Source: Treponema sp. OMZ 798
GTDB taxonomy: Bacteria > Spirochaetota > Spirochaetia > Treponematales > Treponemataceae
Length of the DNA stretch: 64,000 nt
Direction of reading: 5' to 3'
Assembly (NCBI RefSeq): GCF_024181385.1
Contig: NZ_CP051305.1
Coordinates: 2,046,001-2,110,000, forward strand
The notes beneath the pieces were generated by a model, which saw only the letters and a list, made by a program, of their open reading frames with translations, made no database searches and had not been told where the DNA came from. Below are positions 51,898 through 59,097 of the stretch, piece by piece. The first letter of the stretch is position 1; each line of letters starts with the position of its first letter. The position numbers were made by a program, and so were the translations under genes.

Positions 51898-51926
51898 TTG
51901 CAATCTTTAAAAAAAAGAAGTAAAAT
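51898..51926 (+). promoter_or_regulatory. Promoter of the metal ABC transporter genes, predicted near-leaderless
   Basis: TTGCAA (51898-51903), a 17-nt spacer and TAAAAT (51921-51926). The ATG at 51936 is 9 nt further on, with no SD. Confidence 0.6.
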
Positions 51927-51935
51927 GCTCTTCCT

Positions 51936-52619
51936 ATGGTAAAAATAAATTCTCTAAAGTTTAAATATCCGAACTCAAAAAAAGAAGTTTTAAAAAATAT
52001 AAATTTAGAAGTTAAGCAGGGCGATTATATTTCGATTGTGGGAGAAAACGGCTGCGGTAAAAGTACGCTTCTAAAACTTATCTTAAAACTGCTTAAAATA
52101 CAAAGCGGTGAAATTATTATCAATGCAAAAAGAATAGGCTACCTTCCGCAAAAAAAAGAAAATTTAAGCGACTTCCCGATTACTCTTTTTGAGCTTTTAA
52201 ATTCTTATAGAAAAATATTAAAGATAAGGGAAAAGGACTGCGTTCTAAAAGCCCTGGAAAGAGTGAATTTAAGCGAATACAAAACCGGCCTTGTCGGAGA
52301 ACTTTCAGGCGGGCAGCTTCAAAAACTCTACATAGCACGAGCCCTTATCGGGGATCCCGATCTTTTAATCTTGGATGAGCCTTCCACCGGAATCGATGTT
52401 CAGGGGCAAAAAGAAATCTATTCTTTTGTAAAAGATTTAAACACTCAAAAGGGGCTTACTGTCATTTCGGTTGACCATAACTTGGATGCTGCGATTTTTA
52501 ATTCTACCAAAATATTTCATATAAAAAATGGAGAAGGACACTTGTGCAGTCCCAAACAGTACAGCTCCGAATTCTTTGACCCTAGCTTTGTTCAATTCAA
52601 ACCCAGGGTGAACCGATAG
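51936..52619 (+). CDS. ZnuC/TroB-like metal ABC transporter ATPase
   Basis: The 227-residue protein has Walker A GENGCGKST, Q-loop region IGYLPQKK, signature LSGGQLQKL, Walker B LLILDEPSTGID and the H-loop SVDHNL. Size and motifs fit the zinc/manganese uptake ATPases. Its membrane partner follows after a 71-bp gap that holds a hairpin repeat. No periplasmic binding protein is nearby, so that subunit must be encoded elsewhere. Confidence 0.88.
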   Translation: MVKINSLKFKYPNSKKEVLKNINLEVKQGDYISIVGENGCGKSTLLKLILKLLKIQSGEIIINAKRIGYLPQKKENLSDFPITLFELLNSYRKILKIREKDCVLKALERVNLSEYKTGLVGELSGGQLQKLYIARALIGDPDLLILDEPSTGIDVQGQKEIYSFVKDLNTQKGLTVISVDHNLDAAIFNSTKIFHIKNGEGHLCSPKQYSSEFFDPSFVQFKPRVNR

Positions 52620-52639
52620 GATAAAATTAGGAATTTCGA

Positions 52640-52674
52640 TAAACAGTTCGGCAGGAATTCTGCCTCGCTGTTTA
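52640..52674. repeat. 35-bp perfect two-part hairpin between metal ABC genes
   Basis: TAAACAG-ttc-GGCAG-gaatt-CTGCC-tcg-CTGTTTA: twelve paired bases on each side with one internal loop. The same outer stem and spacing recur at 53589-53623, so this is a mobile or recurring sequence rather than a plain terminator. It splits an operon and may tune permease expression. Confidence 0.65.
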
Positions 52675-52690
52675 ATAGGAGAATAAGAAG

Positions 52691-53515
52691 ATGCTTCAAT
52701 ATGGTTTTATGCAAAATGCTTTTATTGTTTCTTTTTTTATAGGAATTTTGTGTCCTGCAATCGGTCTATTTTTGGTACTCAGAAGGTACTCCCTCATAGG
52801 AGATACCCTTTCTCACAGCTCTCTTGCAGGCGTTACCCTCGCCCTTGCCTCAGGAATAAACCCAATCCTTGGAGCCTTTATTTTTACGACAGCTGCCGGG
52901 GCTCTAATAGAAGCCCTCAGAAATGCTTTTAAAGAATATCAAGATTTAATCCTTTCGATAGTTTTGTCTTTGAGTGTAGGAATCGCCATTACCCTCATAA
53001 GTTCAGGAGCCGTAAGGGCAAATGCCGAAACCTACTTATTCGGAAGCGTCCTAACTGTTTCATCCTCCGATTTAATTACGGTCATAGCTTTAAGCATCCT
53101 ATCCCTGATTACCCTCGGCCTTATGTATCACAAGATGGTATACATAGCCCTCGATGAAGATATTGCAAAAATAATGGGCGTTAAGGTACGGCTCATCAAT
53201 TACTTATTTTCAGCTCTTACTGCGGCAACTATAGCCGTTTCATTAAAAATTGTAGGCATGCTGGTATTAAGTTCGATGATAGCCCTCCCGGTTGCGACAG
53301 CTCTTCAACTAAAAACGAGCTTTAAAAAGACCTTGATTTTTTCTATTTTTATAAGCGTAGCCGATATCATGCTCGGCTTGGTTTTGTCCTATCACCTGAA
53401 CATCGCCCCCGGCGGCTTTACGGCCCTGGTTTCGGTCATTGTCTTAATCATAACGATAGGGATAAATTTCTTTTTAAAACATATTAGAAAACCGGACGTG
53501 GTTAATACTTTATAA
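52691..53515 (+). CDS. ZnuB/TroC-like metal ABC transporter permease
   Basis: The 274-residue protein has about eight membrane segments with family blocks LVLRRYSLIGDTLSHSSLAG and KIVGMLVLSSMIALPVATA, as in ABC-3 permeases. It imports Zn or Mn through the inner membrane with the ATPase encoded upstream. The SD is AGGAG. The gap before it contains a hairpin repeat. Confidence 0.9.
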   Translation: MLQYGFMQNAFIVSFFIGILCPAIGLFLVLRRYSLIGDTLSHSSLAGVTLALASGINPILGAFIFTTAAGALIEALRNAFKEYQDLILSIVLSLSVGIAITLISSGAVRANAETYLFGSVLTVSSSDLITVIALSILSLITLGLMYHKMVYIALDEDIAKIMGVKVRLINYLFSALTAATIAVSLKIVGMLVLSSMIALPVATALQLKTSFKKTLIFSIFISVADIMLGLVLSYHLNIAPGGFTALVSVIVLIITIGINFFLKHIRKPDVVNTL

Positions 53516-53588
53516 GCATGTAGTAAAAGAATACAAAAGTATTGTTTTTTCATAGCTTTTATGTTATATTTGTAATAAGGAGGTATGA

Positions 53589-53722
53589 TAAACAGTTCGG
53601 CAGAAATCCGGCCTCACTGTTTATCTGCCGAGTTTTGTACCCACAGGTACAAAACATCGCATATTGTATGCAGTTTGTAAACAAACTGCGTGAAAAAACT
53701 TTTTTCGGAAGCTGAAGCTTCC
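53589..53722. repeat. Cassette of five consecutive hairpins upstream of the RelB/YoeB pair
   Basis: In order: TAAACAG...CTGTTTA (53589-53623), TTTTGTACC-caca-GGTACAAAA (53633-53654), GCAGTTTG-taaa-CAAACTGC (53670-53689), GAAAAAA-c-TTTTTTC (53692-53706) and GGAAGC-tgaa-GCTTCC (53707-53722). Each stem is perfect or nearly so. The first has the same outer stem as the hairpin at 52640. No protein is encoded. The cassette fills most of the 5' region of the toxin-antitoxin genes. Confidence 0.7.
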
Positions 53723-53748
53723 TGCAAAAAATTTTTATGGGAGTAAAT

Positions 53749-54006
53749 ATGAAAACAGCAGTTTTACAGACGCGTTTAGACACGGCTCTAAAGAAAGATG
53801 CAGATGCTTTTTTTGAATCCATAGGAATGGATACGACTACTGCAATACGTATATTTTTAAAACAAACCTTAATACAACGTAAAATTCCATTTGAAATTGT
53901 TCAAGATAGTTCTTTTTATTCAGAAAAAAACATAAGAGCTTTGGAAAATTCCAAAACTCAAATGGAAAATGGACAACACTCAATAAGAGAGCTGGTTGAG
54001 GTATAG
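53749..54006 (+). CDS. RelB/DinJ-family antitoxin
   Basis: The 85-residue protein reads MKTAVLQTRLDTALKKDADA, then IGMDTTTAIRIFLKQTLIQRKIPFEI and FYSEKNIRALENSK, a ribbon-helix-helix antitoxin. The ATG at 53749 is chosen because GGGAG lies 5 nt upstream; the ATG at 53737 has no SD. The toxin gene starts 2 nt after the stop. Pairing a DinJ-like antitoxin with a YoeB-like toxin is a common mix. Confidence 0.9.
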   Translation: MKTAVLQTRLDTALKKDADAFFESIGMDTTTAIRIFLKQTLIQRKIPFEIVQDSSFYSEKNIRALENSKTQMENGQHSIRELVEV

Positions 54007-54008
54007 AA

Positions 54009-54272
54009 TTGCACAAAGATTTTTCTGATGATGCATGGGCAGACTACACCTATTGGATAATGCAGGATAAAAAGACTCTTAAGAAAATCAATAAACTAAT
54101 TGCAGATATTGAACGAAACGGTCACGACGGTATAGGTCATCCGGAACCCTTAAAAGGAAATCTTAGCGATTATTGGTCTCGTTCAATAGATGAAAAACAC
54201 CGTCTTGTTTATAAAATTGAAGATGGAATGATAAAGATTATTCAGTGCAAAAATCATTATAACGATAAATGA
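54009..54272 (+). CDS. YoeB/Txe-family mRNA interferase toxin
   Basis: The 87-residue protein starts with TTG at 54009. It has the YoeB pattern FSDDAWADYTYWIMQDKK, GIGHPEPLKGNLSDYWSRSI, then EKHRLVYK and the C-terminal QCKNHYND. These include the catalytic Glu, Arg, His and Tyr positions. The family cuts mRNA at the ribosomal A site. All key residues are present, so the toxin is likely active. Confidence 0.92.
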   Translation: MHKDFSDDAWADYTYWIMQDKKTLKKINKLIADIERNGHDGIGHPEPLKGNLSDYWSRSIDEKHRLVYKIEDGMIKIIQCKNHYNDK

Positions 54273-54276
54273 TATT

Positions 54277-55146
54277 TTAAAATTTTCGATAAGGGGAACG
54301 CACAGGCTTAGAAGCATCGCGGATAGTCCAGTCTTCTAGGGCCGCCTCGGAAAGGCGGGGCATAAAGCGTTTTTCTTTTACTGTACTCATCGTGGAGCCG
54401 GCCCCTACAGATTCAATCCACCAATCGTATAAGTGAACATTGGTATTTACACCCCAAAAGACATGAGTTTTTTCGAGAGAGACAAAGCCGATTGGGTCAT
54501 ATTCGTAAAATCTTAAATTTGATTCTGCCGTATTCGGATGGGTTTCATAAGGCAGCCATTTTTGCGGAATATAATTGTTCCCTATTATTTTTTTATAATC
54601 ACTCGGCATGCCATAGGAGTAAAGGAGTTTAGTGTGAGTATCAAGTGCAAAAATTAGGTTATTGAGAGCATTTTCAAAAATCATGTCTTTTGCTGCATAG
54701 GCAGTAAATTTAAAAAAGATAAACCTTTGAAGCATTTTTGCTTCGCGAGGCGCATCATATATAGGAAGATCAAAGGGATGGAAGCCTTCTATCCTGTAAT
54801 AGGTAACATCGTTTATCTTGTTTGTTATATTAAAAAATATGCGGGAACCAGGAACCTCGTGCTCATGGTATTTATATGTTTTTCCTTCCTTACCCCAGCC
54901 ATTATGCGGTTCACAAGCCGTCCATTTAAAATCAGACTTGAAGAGAATTTCAACTACAGGGGCAGACCCCTTTGAAGGACAGGTAATCTTCGACATATGG
55001 ATAAGACAATCGCCCAACAGTGCTTTTTTGTAGATACAGTCAGGGTTATCGGGATCTCGATTTATACCTCCTCCTGTTTGAGCAAACAAAATTCCTGACA
55101 AGAATACAGCAAAGATGAAAGCACGGATAAAAAGTTTTAATTTCAT
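54277..55146 (-). CDS. Secreted protein of a treponemal paralogue family, member 2
   Basis: The 289-residue protein has a signal peptide ending LFAQ. From about residue 140 its C-terminal half aligns by eye with the adjacent 534-residue lipoprotein: RFIFFKFTA, FALDTHTKLLYSYG, NNYIPQKWLPYETHP, FYEYDPIGFV and SPYRKF, versus KRFYFYRFKG, FCVDTYSKFLFFYSE, NTIPSDWRDYESP, FYEYDPVGFV and SPYKY. The domain is not recognised. No SD is seen upstream. Confidence 0.65.
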   Translation of the reverse strand: MKLKLFIRAFIFAVFLSGILFAQTGGGINRDPDNPDCIYKKALLGDCLIHMSKITCPSKGSAPVVEILFKSDFKWTACEPHNGWGKEGKTYKYHEHEVPGSRIFFNITNKINDVTYYRIEGFHPFDLPIYDAPREAKMLQRFIFFKFTAYAAKDMIFENALNNLIFALDTHTKLLYSYGMPSDYKKIIGNNYIPQKWLPYETHPNTAESNLRFYEYDPIGFVSLEKTHVFWGVNTNVHLYDWWIESVGAGSTMSTVKEKRFMPRLSEAALEDWTIRDASKPVRSPYRKF

Positions 55147-55195
55147 TTGACAAAAATATTAATCTAGCAGATCGTTAAAATTTTTAGGAGAAGTA

Positions 55196-55327
55196 ATGCT
55201 TATTTTTCGTTTGGATATATTCTCAAGATCATACATCAAGCATTTTATATATTTTCGTAAGATAAAACAGTTGTTATACATAAAAATCTTAAGCATACCT
55301 CCATCATCAAAACATCCCATACCTTAA
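55196..55327 (+). CDS. Possible 43-codon small ORF
   Basis: An AGGAG motif lies just before the ATG at 55196. The frame gives a basic, hydrophobic peptide (MLIFRLDIFSRSYIKHFIYF...) that stops at 55327. It fills the 177-bp gap between two minus-strand genes and just touches the end of the lipoprotein gene. No promoter or family match is visible, so coding is uncertain. Confidence 0.2.
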   Translation: MLIFRLDIFSRSYIKHFIYFRKIKQLLYIKILSIPPSSKHPIP

Positions 55328-56928
55328 TTAAACCCTATAGTATAAGTTACCTCAATTTCTCCCTCTGAACTCATAGTCCAGCCGGAGTCAGAGTCTTTAG
55401 GTGCACTTAATATAGTTATGGTAAAGTCCTTCATCTGTCCTCGTTTTAATTCAAAAGCAGGATACGAAATTTTTATACAGGGCTGATTTGTACCTTCAGG
55501 TATGACTTCTTTCTCTGTAACCCCTGCGCACTTCCATGTTTTACTGTCCTTGTCATATGTTAAAACAATAGGATTTTCAAATTTGTAAAGGTAAAACGGT
55601 TCGGAAAGAGAATTTTCAAGTCCCGCTGTTCCTTTTCTGTTTGACTTCACAATCTGCATATCAAGTGAAACGGCTTGATCCTTACTTTCGGCAGGTATTT
55701 CCTGTTGAAAAAACTTTGAGTAATCAAAAAATAATTCGCTTCCCGTTTTTATGGCCTGAAAATCATCTGCAGAGCCGGAAATTTCGCCGTTGTTTCTTTC
55801 AACAAATTCGATAGTGTTTTTTACCTGATTTTCATTCTCGGTATATGATAGGGAACCTTTTAAAGAGTAAGAAAAAAGCGGATCCGTAGGCGCTGAAACC
55901 CATTTTAAAAGATAAGTTGTCCATTTTAATCCCGCTATAGAACTGTTTTTTAAACTTTTTGCCCGCATCCACAGGACCGGCATTGTATTGCCTGAATCAT
56001 CTTCGGAATTGTAAATTTTTAATTTTTCATACTTATATGGAGAGTGCCCGGGCCTGCCCTTTTCACCGGCCTTTGCAACAAACTTGAATTTTTCATTCAT
56101 AGAAGGGCTGTAATCACTAGCAACAATCTTTGCCTTAAACCAATTGTATATGACAACTGAGCCATCCTCCCGAACAAATCCGACAGGATCATACTCATAA
56201 AATTTCTTTTCACAGTGGGAATGAAGTCCTACTGTCGGAGACTCATAATCTCTCCAATCCGAAGGAATTGTATTTCCAAATACAACCTTTTTTTGAGCCG
56301 GCTCACTGTAAAAAAATAAGAATTTTGAATATGTGTCTACACAAAATGTCGCATTATCAATACTACCACTATTTCCTACTGTAGTACCCTTAAATCTATA
56401 AAAATAGAAGCGTTTTTGCTTTTCAGCCTCTTCTGCATCAAGCGAAGGAGCAAACCCGTTTGTGTCAAACCATCTATCTTTTCTATTTTTGTATTTATAA
56501 TATTTCAGATCAATTGTATAATTTTGTTGTCCATTTCCTATTTCATTACCGGCACCCGGCTGTCCTTGATAAAAAAACTCGCCATTCCCATTGTCATGCC
56601 AAGGCGTAACTGTATCAAATTTATATGAAGCTAAATTTGTACTAGTTATTCCTGTCATATATAGTACCCAATCATCAAAATTATTTGCAGGATATAAATA
56701 GTTTTCACCAAAATAAGAAAAAGGTTCTACCTCAATAAATGCCTCTCCCTGATTGTCGTCTTCAGGAATTTCCTCTTCCTCTTCATTGTTATTACTATTG
56801 TTATTCGAACTGTTTTCATAAATATGATGTGAAGTATTATACCAAGCACCGCCTAATGCCGGCCTACAACCAAAATTTAAAATCAAAATAAAGAACAAAA
56901 AAATAAAAGAAAAAACTCTTTTTTTCAT
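55324..56928 (-). CDS. Large lipoprotein of a treponemal paralogue family, member 1
   Basis: The 534-residue protein has a lipoprotein signal MKKRVFSFIFLFFILILNFGC and a short Asn/Glu-rich spacer (~residues 42-60). It then has the domain shared with the 289-residue neighbour (~residues 150-310, FYEYDPVGFV). A separate beta-rich C-terminal half (~320-534) ends in DSGWTMSSEGEIEVTYTIGF. The SD is AAGGAGG. It is the second gene after an outer-membrane-type protein (12-bp gap), which suggests a surface complex. Function unknown. Confidence 0.7.
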   Translation of the reverse strand: MKKRVFSFIFLFFILILNFGCRPALGGAWYNTSHHIYENSSNNNSNNNEEEEEIPEDDNQGEAFIEVEPFSYFGENYLYPANNFDDWVLYMTGITSTNLASYKFDTVTPWHDNGNGEFFYQGQPGAGNEIGNGQQNYTIDLKYYKYKNRKDRWFDTNGFAPSLDAEEAEKQKRFYFYRFKGTTVGNSGSIDNATFCVDTYSKFLFFYSEPAQKKVVFGNTIPSDWRDYESPTVGLHSHCEKKFYEYDPVGFVREDGSVVIYNWFKAKIVASDYSPSMNEKFKFVAKAGEKGRPGHSPYKYEKLKIYNSEDDSGNTMPVLWMRAKSLKNSSIAGLKWTTYLLKWVSAPTDPLFSYSLKGSLSYTENENQVKNTIEFVERNNGEISGSADDFQAIKTGSELFFDYSKFFQQEIPAESKDQAVSLDMQIVKSNRKGTAGLENSLSEPFYLYKFENPIVLTYDKDSKTWKCAGVTEKEVIPEGTNQPCIKISYPAFELKRGQMKDFTITILSAPKDSDSGWTMSSEGEIEVTYTIGFN

Positions 56929-56940
56929 TATGGCACCTCC

Positions 56941-57819
56941 TTAAACCTTAAATAAAAGACCTAAGCTTACCCCAAAATCCAAATTATTCATAAAAAAAGA
57001 CTTTATACTGTCTCTTTCAAAATTTATATCTATACCATTATCATTTCCGCTTTCAATTGCTGCCTTTGCTATTTTTTTCGGTAATGCAACATAGCCGGGT
57101 TTATAAATAGTATATGATAAATAACTTCCTAACGTTAATCTCATTGTAGAAATAACAGGTTGGATATACTCCATAGATGTTTTTAAAACAAGACCTAAAG
57201 GATTCATTTTTTTCATCATGGATTCAGGAATCAATAATGTTCCCGTTTCAGGAAAAAAATCCGGACCATTGCCGTTATTATACAAAAGCTTTGCTTCATC
57301 ATCCGAGAGGTTTGTATAAAGCTCGTAAGTAGGCTGGGGGTCCATAAGCATTTTTCCTTCAAAACCAAACCCTAAAACAAACCTGTTTTTTAAAAGCATT
57401 GTTTTAAGACTGGTACCGAAATTCAAAACAGGAGTCATATAAACGCGGCAGTAGACTTCTATATTTTTATTAACTAAAGCATTATACTGTCCCGAAATCT
57501 GTCCCGAAAATCCCTGTCCTATGCCTAGATTAAAGGCTAAACCAAGACCTCCAAAAATATTATTGCTTGTATATTTAAAGTATTTTTTAGAATCAAAAAT
57601 ATAAGTAAGCTCAGCATCCCCGCTCATAACAAAGCCGACCATTCCCTTCATAAAACCGGCTCCAAGATATTTCATGTCAGCTTCATTTATATGAGGATCC
57701 GTATAAGAACCGGAAAAATTTGCTTTAAGCCCCAGGGTAAAACCTTCTTCAAAAGCGAAGGCCGAAAAACTTACACACAAGAACATAATTAAAAAAATAA
57801 ATTTTCTCATTGATTTCAT
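56941..57819 (-). CDS. Outer-membrane-type beta-barrel protein
   Basis: The 292-residue protein starts at the ATG at 57819, behind GAGGTG. The signal peptide (FIFLIMFLCVSFSAFAFE) is followed by alternating hydrophobic/polar strands (FTLGLKANFSGSY, FVLGFGFEGKMLM, LTLGSYLSYTIY) and a final LDFGVSLGLLFKV. This matches treponemal opacity-like outer-membrane proteins. It is the first gene of an operon with the 534-residue lipoprotein; the promoter is TTGACG-17-TATCAT (57838-57866). Confidence 0.72.
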   Translation of the reverse strand: MKSMRKFIFLIMFLCVSFSAFAFEEGFTLGLKANFSGSYTDPHINEADMKYLGAGFMKGMVGFVMSGDAELTYIFDSKKYFKYTSNNIFGGLGLAFNLGIGQGFSGQISGQYNALVNKNIEVYCRVYMTPVLNFGTSLKTMLLKNRFVLGFGFEGKMLMDPQPTYELYTNLSDDEAKLLYNNGNGPDFFPETGTLLIPESMMKKMNPLGLVLKTSMEYIQPVISTMRLTLGSYLSYTIYKPGYVALPKKIAKAAIESGNDNGIDINFERDSIKSFFMNNLDFGVSLGLLFKV

Positions 57820-57837
57820 AAACACCTCAATCCTTAA

Positions 57838-57866
57838 ATGATACATCATTTTTATTGAATCGTCAA
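57838..57866 (-). promoter_or_regulatory. Promoter of the outer-membrane protein/lipoprotein operon
   Basis: TTGACG (57861-57866), a 17-nt spacer and TATCAT (57838-57843) on the minus strand, followed by a short leader with SD. Confidence 0.6.
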
Positions 57867-57934
57867 TACAGGCATTAACCATAAAATTTTCCCCTGATGG
57901 ACTTTTTTGCATTTTTAAGCTAGAATATAAGAAT

Positions 57935-59095
57935 ATGGAACTTTTCTATCTCGCAAAAATAGGCGAAATTAACCTAAAAAAAGGGAATTTAAAAGATTTT
58001 GAAATGCGGCTTTCGCAGAATTTACGCAGCTATTTATACGGAGCGAAGCCCAATATACGCGTGCGGGCCGGAAGAATGTATGTAAGCGTAAAGCCCGAAT
58101 TTAAAGAAAAAACAGAAGAAGCCTTAAATAAGCTCATAGGCATTACGGGCTGGGCCGAGGCTATCCCTGCCGAAAAAACTATTGAAGCCATTACCGAAAC
58201 AGCCAAGGCCGAAGCTATAAGGGCAAGGGATACCGGGGCAAAAACCTTTAAAATAGAATCCCGCCGAGGAGAAAAAACCTTCCCCCTCACCTCTTATGAA
58301 ATTTCGAGGGAGGTGGGAGGTGTAATCCACATGCAAGGAATCTTAAAAACCGATGTTCATAAGCCCGACATTGTAATCACAATCGAGGTAAGAGAAAAAG
58401 CCTTTATCTACGGCCTTGAGCACAAGGGGCGGAGGGGTCTTCCCTGCGGCTGTTCGGGAAGAGGCCTTTTACTCCTTTCGGGAGGAATCGACTCCCCCGT
58501 TGCAGGCTTTAAGATGCTTACCCGCGGAATGAAACTAGATTATCTTTACTTTCACTCCCATCCTTATACTTCTCCTGAAGCTCAAGCTAAGGTTGAAAAG
58601 CTCGCAGAAATCTTAGCAGGCTACGGCCTCGGCGGATACTTAAACATAATTCCCTTCACAAAGGTTCAGCAGCAAATTAGGGAAAAAAGCCCAGAGGCCT
58701 ATCTCACCTTGATGATGAGAATCTGCATGATGAAGATAGCAAATATGACGGCTAAAGGCATAAATGCCAAATGCCTTATTACGGGGGAAAGCCTTGCTCA
58801 GGTTGCAAGCCAAACTGTCGAAAACTTAACCGTAACCAATTCCTATGCGGAATTTCCGGTTTTCAGGCCCCTCATAGGCCTCGATAAAGAAGAAATTACG
58901 ATACAGGCCAAGGAAATCGGAACCTATGAAACTTCAATCTTACCATACGAAGATTGCTGCGTAATGTTCTCGCCCAAGCACCCGATTTTACACTCAAACC
59001 TAAAAGATGCAGCCGAAATTTTTGAAAGAATGGAAATAGACGGCCTTTTGGAAGAGGCCTATGCTCAAAGAGAAGTAAAAAAGATGAGTTTTTAA
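57935..59095 (+). CDS. thiI: tRNA 4-thiouridine synthetase ThiI (no rhodanese domain)
   Basis: The 386-residue protein has an N-terminal ferredoxin-like/THUMP region (residues ~1-165) and the PP-loop LLLSGGIDSPVAGFKM (~181-196), with GESLAQVASQTVENL and CCVMFSPKHP further on. It adenylates U8 of tRNA for 4-thiouridine formation and may supply sulfur for thiamine. The rhodanese domain of the E. coli enzyme is absent, which is normal in many bacteria. A TAGAAT -10 lies 8 nt before the ATG (-35 TGGACT, 17-nt spacer) and there is no SD. Confidence 0.95.
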   Translation: MELFYLAKIGEINLKKGNLKDFEMRLSQNLRSYLYGAKPNIRVRAGRMYVSVKPEFKEKTEEALNKLIGITGWAEAIPAEKTIEAITETAKAEAIRARDTGAKTFKIESRRGEKTFPLTSYEISREVGGVIHMQGILKTDVHKPDIVITIEVREKAFIYGLEHKGRRGLPCGCSGRGLLLLSGGIDSPVAGFKMLTRGMKLDYLYFHSHPYTSPEAQAKVEKLAEILAGYGLGGYLNIIPFTKVQQQIREKSPEAYLTLMMRICMMKIANMTAKGINAKCLITGESLAQVASQTVENLTVTNSYAEFPVFRPLIGLDKEEITIQAKEIGTYETSILPYEDCCVMFSPKHPILHSNLKDAAEIFERMEIDGLLEEAYAQREVKKMSF

Positions 59096-59097
59096 AT

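Noticed and set aside
53589..53722. Hairpin cassette as an integron attC site or CRISPR array
   Set aside because: No RYYYAAC/GTTRRRY core pair was found and the stems differ from each other, with no regular repeat-spacer pattern.
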